Assembly: GCA_031772625.1 (NCBI GenBank)
Contig: CM062817.1
Coordinates: forward strand, 892,042,184 to 892,106,183
Source: Pinus tabuliformis
Lineage: Eukaryota; Streptophyta; Pinopsida; Pinales; Pinaceae
DNA: 64,000 nucleotides
Direction: 5' to 3'
The position numbers were made by a program, and so were the translations under genes. Numbering within the stretch: position 1 is the first letter of the stretch; each line of letters begins with the position of its first letter. Shown one piece after another: positions 57,963 to 64,000 of this stretch. Under the pieces are notes generated by a model, which was not told where the DNA came from, searched no databases, and saw only the letters and a list, made by a program, of their open reading frames with translations.

Positions 57963-58977
57963 GACTGTATGAGCAAAATTGTGCACTTATGTTAGTCGCC
58001 TGTAGTTGAGATGATGAATGTCGGGGTTTACAATACTAAGTTGCATAACTACAACAATGACATTGCTAAAGGTTCAGAAGTTTTATGCAGCATGATTAGT
58101 AGCTAGGGTTTGGCACCTTCATGATTGTTGATGTATGAGCAGAATGTGTATGAACTATGAATAGATGCATTCAGGTTCAGACAAATATCGCCTTGCAAGG
58201 TTCACATGTTGACAAAGTCTGGATGTTTAAGATAGAGAAGGATTTGGTATGTTGCAGTATAAGTTTATTGATTTGTTGTTGTTAGAGCAGAGAAATAAAG
58301 TGTGGTCATTTAGAATTTGGTTGTTAATGCCTTGGACCAAAGTTTGTAGCCATTGTTGATGTAAAGAAATACTGCTAAGGTTTGTTGATGATGTATTGTT
58401 GAACTATAGTTATATGACTAATGATCGATGACAGGTCGATATAATTTGAGCAAAGGTCAAGGTTTGATATCTTGTGCAGAACTGATTATTACCTTGTGAC
58501 AATGACAAAGATTGTAGTTGCAAGTTATGTTTGCAAATTGTATGATTCTAGGATTGATAGTATATTGATGTAGAGATCTTGAGCAGGAGCAAATTTGATT
58601 GTTGAAACAGAATTTGTATTTGTAAAGACTTTTGTGTTGTTGACGAGCAGATGTGGATCCAGTGTAAAATTGTGCAACGTGGTCCACCAGCTGATCAGGG
58701 AGGCAAGGTGGTGCAAGGCAGGAGAGTGGAGTCTCCTTCAGGTCGGACCTTGTGAACACTTCAGGGCAACAGGGTGGTGCTAGGGTAGGTTGGAGCCTGC
58801 ACAGGACGTTAGAGCGTCCTTCTCGTTGCAGCTAGTAAACAGGTTGTTGGAGCATCCTTCAAGTTGGAGCTTGTAAACTAGGGCATTGGAGCGTCCTTCT
58901 ATTTAGAGTTGGTAAACCAGGGTGTTGGAGCTATTGAATTTCCACGACCTTGGGTCTAGGTTAGAGTCTTAAAATCA
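57963..58977. other. Host or old repeat DNA with 38-40 bp tandem units
   Basis: 57963-58800 shows no recognisable gene. About 58806-58925 contains three diverged units of about 38-40 bp (core GGAGCATCCTTCAAGTTGGA and AGCTTGTAAACTAGG). The exact 20-mer GGAGCATCCTTCAAGTTGGA recurs at 60576-60595. Confidence 0.5.
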
Positions 58978-60567
58978 TTGATGCTACCAAACCAAGAATC
59001 TCAACCATAAACTACTTTGCACAGCGAAAATATAAAGCAATAAATCACATATGCACAAATATACACACTTTTTAACAAAATTGTACAATATTGTACAATC
59101 CCAATCTTCGTTATATTAAACCAAATCTGAATAATACAACAGCCTATGGTATACAAGATACAATGACAAACTTCGTTGCAGCTTCTAAGTCGTATCTCGT
59201 CCTGTCGATCCTTCGCACCTGTACTGCTCACTAGTAGTGCCTTAGTCCATCAAGGCCACTACACATCGAGATTCCAGGAGAGCTGCCACCTAACATTGTT
59301 GCATGTCACTTCTACTGCATGTACACAGGCTCATAGATCTGCTCTCTGGGTAGGCCTAATTCCCAAGCTCCAATCTGCCTTCTAGTAGCCTCTTTCGTCC
59401 ATCAAAGAGCTACTCATAAGGCTACAAACTTCTCCCAATCTCGCACCAACAACGTCCTTCTTGTATGTTGATCTAGGGCTACTTTGGGTAGCCAACACAC
59501 TGCCCTCCAATCAGATCAATGGCACCCAATCCAATCACTGCAAAATCTTCTCCAATTAAGATACCCGATCACCCAATCTCGTCTCCAAATTGGTTCCCAC
59601 AGGCTGCAAGTCAATCTGATCCAAATCCAATCACCAAACTGTGACCCAACATCCCTCCATAAAACATTGTCGTCATTTGTTTGCACTACTGTTTGTTGCA
59701 CTCCTGGTTAGGGCACTTATTGCAGCCCTAGTTTCACCCCACAGTCAACAAACTATCCCTTTAAGGGTTGCGGTTCACCTTGGAGAGCCTCCTCTACACC
59801 CACGCTACCTCCTTAAGGTACTATCCACCCTTGACATCCCTCACGTAGCCTCTAGTTGTGTGTTACGGCCGGCGGCCTAGCACAACAACTTGCTGTAGCA
59901 ACAGACTTCCGAAAATGGTACCGAAACAAGTCTAGAACAACAGCGTACTGTCCCTTTAGTCCTCAGCCTAGTTGCCTGCCCTCTTGGCCCTTGAAACAGC
60001 TCCTCGGATCCTGTCTCAGCGCTAAGACAGTCACCCAAACCAGATCCACACTTGCCTCAACCACTTGGCCTCCTGTAATAGACTTTGAACCCTAGCTTTC
60101 ACGCTGTCCAAGACCCTTCTTGCTGCAGCGAGACTAGAGCCTTTCTTCTCTCCACCGAGTTCTTGTCTTGGAGGATATGTTGCTCTCTTGAATGCCTAAA
60201 ATTAATCATCTCACCCTTTATTTATACCAAACAAAGGGGCACCAACGAATAGATGAAGAGACACATCTATTGGACTACTTTACTTCAAGCCTACATGACT
60301 TGAAAACCAATAATTACTTGTTAACTTCAAAAATTCATTTCTCCACTTCTGTAACTCAAAATTCGACTATTCTCGAAGCGTTGGATTCTACTTTTTGCCC
60401 TCTATCGTCTCATGCCATCACATGTCGAAATGTGCCTCCGAAATTGCCCAAAACACGATTGGGTGCAAAACCCCAGACTTGGGTTCCAAGCCCACAATTG
60501 ACCCTTGTGGCGATTTGCCCTCCAAACCCTAAACCCAAAGGGCTTGGAGTACCTCCCAAGCTACACA
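58978..60567 (-). repeat. Putative solo LTR, reverse strand
   Basis: AATCA at 58973-58977 and 60568-60572 could be a perfect 5-bp target duplication around a sequence reading (plus) TTGATGCTACC...GCTACACA. A reverse-strand TATA box TATAAATAAAGGG lies near 60226. The left end lacks the canonical TG, and no second copy is present in the window, so this is tentative. No coding motif is seen. Confidence 0.4.
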
Positions 60568-60889
60568 AATCAATAGGAGCATCCTTCAAGTTGGATCCTC
60601 CATCAATTGGAGCTGAAAATATTGGAAGTTGGAGCTTCCTAATTTATGTAAATTTATTGAAGACAAATATTAAGAAGCGTTTGATGGTTTTTCTCTCGGA
60701 AGGATTTCCACCTAAAAATCTTTGGTGTCTATTGTCTTTATGTTTGTGCATTGTTGCATGGTGTTTCTTACTGATGTGATGAATATTTATGTTTATATGA
60801 TGATAATGATAACTAATGCTCTATGAAGTTAAAAATTAACTAATTGAAAGAAATATTGATTCACCCCCCTCTTAGTATTTCCAACAACT
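60568..60889 (+). repeat. End of a Copia 5' LTR (start not found)
   Basis: The sequence TTAGTATTTCCAACA, ending at 60889, is followed by AC and the primer-binding site, so an LTR ends here. Its left limit is not identified and may be displaced by the putative solo LTR. It does not visibly match the start of the putative 3' LTR at 62270. Confidence 0.5.
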
Positions 60890-60891
60890 GG

Positions 60892-60915
60892 TATCAGAGC
60901 GACAGGTCTCGAGTT
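60892..60915 (+). promoter_or_regulatory. Extended initiator tRNA-Met primer-binding site
   Basis: TGGTATCAGAGCGACAGGTC followed by TCGA tracks the complement of the plant initiator tRNA-Met 3' end well beyond the usual 12 bases, with a one-base insertion after the first twelve. It is a primer site, not a tRNA gene. Confidence 0.75.
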
Positions 60916-61149
60916 CGAAACTCGCCCAGTTCTCAATAGGGGGGATATTGTTGGCCATTGGGTTCAGCACTCGTGTGTTTCACGACATGTACTAACTGCC
61001 TCTCGTGGATCCTAACTCTAGCCAATGTAGCAGAGACTAATGCTTATGGGTTTTGGTCTAACAACAATCGTGATTCAAACAATTGGCATCAAAGTAGGTT
61101 CCTTCAGTTACAACCTCACAGCTGGAAGGCAGATCTCTGGTGAATCAAG

Positions 61150-61860
61150 ATGGGAAAGTCAAAGAAGCAAGTCACCAACTGTTCAAAGAAATCAAAGGAA
61201 GTCCCTGATATTGAAATAATTTCAAAACCTATTACAACTGATGAAGAAAAACAAGTTGGTCCAATTCCTTTGTTCACTAAATCAAGTTTTGTATTTTGGA
61301 AAGGTAAAATGGAAGCTTATTTGGGAGTTATTGGAGATAATATATGGGATTATGTTGTCTCTAGAAATACCTCTATTGATGAATCAAGAAAATACAATTC
61401 AAAAGCCATGAGTATCATTTTGAGTGTCATGCTAGATTCTGTGAAATCCAATGTAGGTCAATGAGCCAAACATCTTTGGGAGAAACTTCAAAATCTATAT
61501 GCAAGATCACAAGACAGGTTTCAAAATGTCTTTGCCAGCAGAAAGTATGTGTCGTTTGCTCCATTATTCAGGCCCAACATTGAATGTTACAAGTGCCATA
61601 ACTATGGGCATATAGCTCGCGATTGCAGGTACAAGATGGAATCCTACATGAAAGACAACCCTAACACCAAGTACAGGAAAGTCTAGAGAAGAAAACAAAA
61701 GAAAGAAGATCAAGTTGATGGAAAAATCTCTGCAGTCATGCTTTCAAGTTTTGTAAAATCAAATGGTCATGATGAATATAAAATGGAAGATGTCAAGGTT
61801 CAAGATGATTTGGTCGAAGAGTTGGTTCATACGTTATTCTGAAGAATCTAGCTTGTTGAC
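61150..61860 (+). pseudogene. Copia gag with zinc knuckle, internally deleted
   Basis: ATG 61150 opens MGKSKKQVTNCSKKSKEVPD, followed by SFVFWKGKMEAYLGVIGDNI and the TGA at 61462-61464. In phase afterwards comes AKHLWEKLQNLYARSQDRFQ, the W..L...Y pattern of Copia gag, joined after only a few residues to RPNIECYKCHNYGHIARDCR, a complete C-x2-C-x4-H-x4-C knuckle (about 61580-61630). The usual 150 or so residues between these parts are missing, so there is an internal deletion. TAG near 61684 and further stops follow. Capsid and knuckle would package RNA. Assignment is secure; the element is dead. Confidence 0.82.
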
Positions 61861-62269
61861 TCCCTATGAATGTTGAAGACGGGGAGTCTTTGTAGCAGTA
61901 GTTGCACGTTTGAATATCTATCCTTTGATAGGTTGACAGAAGGCAAATGTGAAGAAGTCGTCAGAGCAATGATCTACATGGTGGGAAGATTAGTCAGCTT
62001 TGTCATGAATAGAATTTCCGATGGACTCATGCGGACTCATGTAGAATTAGCTTTGTCAACCCATGTGAAGCATAACATGTCAGGGGGAGAGAAGCAGTTA
62101 CACGAAGACAAGCATTTTGCAGGAAGTTAGAGGAAGGCATTTCGTTAGGAGGAGTAACCCTTTGCCATTGATGTCAAACGGGGAGAGAAATCATATCAAA
62201 TACATAGAGTCAAGGGGCGCAATGATAGTAGGGGGAGTATGAATTTCCATCAATGACAAAGGGGGAGAT
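61861..62269 (+). other. Residual 3' internal region and polypurine tract
   Basis: No protease, integrase or RT; pol has been deleted. Two purine runs occur, GTAGGGGGAGTATG (about 62228) and AAAGGGGGAGAT (62258-62269). The second directly precedes TGTTGAATGG. Confidence 0.65.
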
Positions 62270-63664
62270 TGTTGAATGGTGTTGTCATTTATGCCAACAT
62301 CAGTTCTTGAACGATCTTAATATTTGTCAGGATTACATTAATGGAAGCTCCCTTGGTCAAGAACCCTAGATGCTACGCACTTGTTGATGATTTTGAGGAT
62401 GAAGATTAGTGAATTTGCTATCGTGATCATCACCAGTTGATGCTCCTCGTCGTGCTGATTCAAACGGTATATGGCACGCCTTGAGACTCCTTATGGTCTG
62501 CATGTTATGACCTTCGGAAGGTCAAGTCCCCAAACAAGATGATGTGGCAGTTCATCATTGGACATTGGTTTATCTCATAGGGCTAGAAGGATTTTTCATA
62601 GAAGCCTTAATTAATTATTGTTAAAATCATTTTGTTTGATTGGAGGGACATTCTCTTATTATAAATCAAAATTTGGTCCCAAAGGATTTGAGCTCCAACA
62701 TTAAAATTTCAAATTCAAATTTCAAATTTATCTTTTCCTCCTTAAGTCAGCTTCCTTCCTTTGTTTCAAGAAGCTTCTCTCACCATTATAAAAGGGGATT
62801 GACTTCTCCTCAATTGGAGGCATCAATTGGTGTTTTATTCTCTGGAGCAATCACGTCGTATCCCAAAAGGAGGTCAAAGGATGAAGCTTGATTGGATTAT
62901 CTTCTTGGTTATTCATTGGACTTTGAGGTTTGCCTGAGACTATTCGGCCTCCTCATCTGAGGCTTAACATGGGGTAATCACTGATATTCTTGTTTTTTCT
63001 TGGGTATGGTTTTTGTTGTAGAACTGTGCACAATAAACAAAGATAAGGATGTGATCTAGAGTTGTGATCTGAAGCTTGTAAAGGCCAAGACATAGTTTAC
63101 ATCTACTGCTTCCTTGATTTAAATCCAAGGCCCATAACTTGGCCCTAACCAGAGGGCACATTCAGCCTTATATTGCACAACATGTACGTCACTGTGGCTG
63201 TGTTAGAACAATGTTACTATCTGGGCATGTAAGGTGAAATGCAGCTCTCTTAAGAATATTTCTAACCCTATCCAAGGCTGAGATCTAATTGTAGACTGAT
63301 GAACGGTTTTGAATCTATGCCATATTCCGAGCTAATATTTGCATCCTCATTGAAGTCTTAAGGCAACCATTTGGGGTTCTCTGGGGTATGTAAATTTCGG
63401 CTTCCAGATGGCAGATTTTGAATGAGATGTTATGAAAATCTTGCTCTGAAGCATATTCGTGGGTCTTCTAGGCAGTCCTTTTCTTGGCACGATGAAATAG
63501 TTTGTGAAGCAACATAAACGAAGGGCACGGAATTTTCGTTTTTTGCTGTACAGGACGAGAGCTATCGTTAATCATGGACGCTGTGTGTAGCATCGAACCA
63601 ATGTGTGCATCCTTTTATCAATATTCCAAAATTCAAAAGCTAAATTACAGTGTGTGGACATCTG
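62270..63664 (+). repeat. Putative Copia 3' LTR start and unassigned DNA
   Basis: Begins TGTTGAATGGTGTTGTC after the polypurine tract. A TATA box TATAAAA at 62787-62793 supports a U3 promoter on the plus strand. The LTR end (expected near TATTTCCAACA) is not found, so the LTR is truncated or its end has diverged. DNA from about 63000 to 63664 shows no recognisable feature. Confidence 0.5.
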
Positions 63665-64000
63665 AGGTATGCTTAGGGTTGATCATGGTAAGTTCCTTTA
63701 TGATCCGAGACAATTTGTGATCTGTAATGTCCGTCAATGTTGTGCAAGACATAAGCAGAAGGTCGGAAGCTTATACTATACCTGGACATGTTCTGAGCAA
63801 CAGACTTAATTCTTATGTAGGATTCGATACATATTTAAATTTGCTCATCGTCTTGAGACTAAGGTTATTAAATTTGTCGATGCTTATCATATCACCTTAA
63901 GTTCACTTCTGCGCCATTTATACCATTGTCGATGAAGCATGTCAGGGATTGTTTTGTTTGTGATGCGTGGGACTGTCCATAAAACTAAGGGATAACAGAA
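63665..64000. repeat. Right copy of the duplicated segment (see 10551)
   Basis: Matches 10551-10891 in the same orientation from AGGTATGCTTAGGG to the window end (GGGATAACAGAA); it likely continues. By eye identity is about 88-90%. It is probably a dispersed repeat of unknown type. Confidence 0.75.

Noticed and set aside
59176-60779. Several plus-strand frames of 60-195 codons, candidate host gene
   Set aside because: No recognisable domain, no consistent frame, and the TATA box there points to the reverse strand. The region fits an LTR better.

Overview
The window looks like intergenic DNA of a plant with a large, transposon-dense nuclear genome. The evidence is chromoviruses with an integrase-linked chromodomain, Copia elements primed by initiator tRNA-Met, very long LTRs with little or no coding content, solo LTRs, a LINE, and stop codons mostly explainable by C-to-T decay. 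A gymnosperm would fit, but nothing in the sequence proves it. No intact host gene, rRNA, tRNA or CRISPR array is visible. About 95% of the window can be assigned to mobile elements.

Layout from left to right. (1) 1-1394: the 3' end of a Copia element (RNase H tail, spacer, PPT, 3' LTR). (2) 1476-10548: a Gypsy-like element with ~3.4 kb LTRs and only a broken gag with a long coiled coil. (3) 10549-11074: short host or older repeat DNA. (4) 11075-42075: a 31 kb locus that is one insertion of a non-coding LTR element in the form LTR-internal-LTR-internal-LTR, with a perfect 5-bp target duplication ACATT at its outer ends. Its first LTR is split by a reverse-strand LINE (about 11300-28169). The LINE endonuclease is split by a chromovirus (13955-26453), whose RT/RNase H region is split by a second, reverse-strand chromovirus (17960-23197). 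Its first internal region holds a gag-only Copia element (29710-34244), which itself holds a solo LTR (31961-32923). (5) 42076-42490: host-like DNA, possibly with an exon remnant. (6) 42491-57962: a second LTR element (Y) with LTRs of about 3 kb net around only 618 bp of internal DNA. Its left LTR is split by another LTR element (Z, 44649-51958), itself carrying a solo LTR (48116-49217). Its right LTR is split by a TIR element (55585-56768). (7) 57963-64000: tandem-repeat DNA, a putative solo LTR, a Copia remnant with PBS, gag, PPT and start of a 3' LTR, and a segment duplicating the DNA at 10551.

Most boundaries were set by three agreeing signals: TG...CA ends, a 4/5 or 5/5 target duplication, and a PBS (TGGTATCAGAGC type) or polypurine tract next to the LTR. 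For the Copia insertion at 29710 a paralogous empty site is present in the window at about 38508, and the LINE and chromovirus reading frames resume across their insertions. These give a relative order of events.

Nothing here is a working gene system. The items I consider least explained are the three-LTR insertion with one target duplication; the long unrecognised tryptophan-rich frame in element Z (about 49742 to 46028, reverse strand), which stays open across a solo LTR; the 11+7-residue coiled-coil repeat in the gag of the left element; the LTR-to-pol fusion frame in the inner chromovirus; and a LINE whose RT does not look like the usual plant L1 type. All positions were read by eye, so ends without a target duplication may be off by tens of bases.
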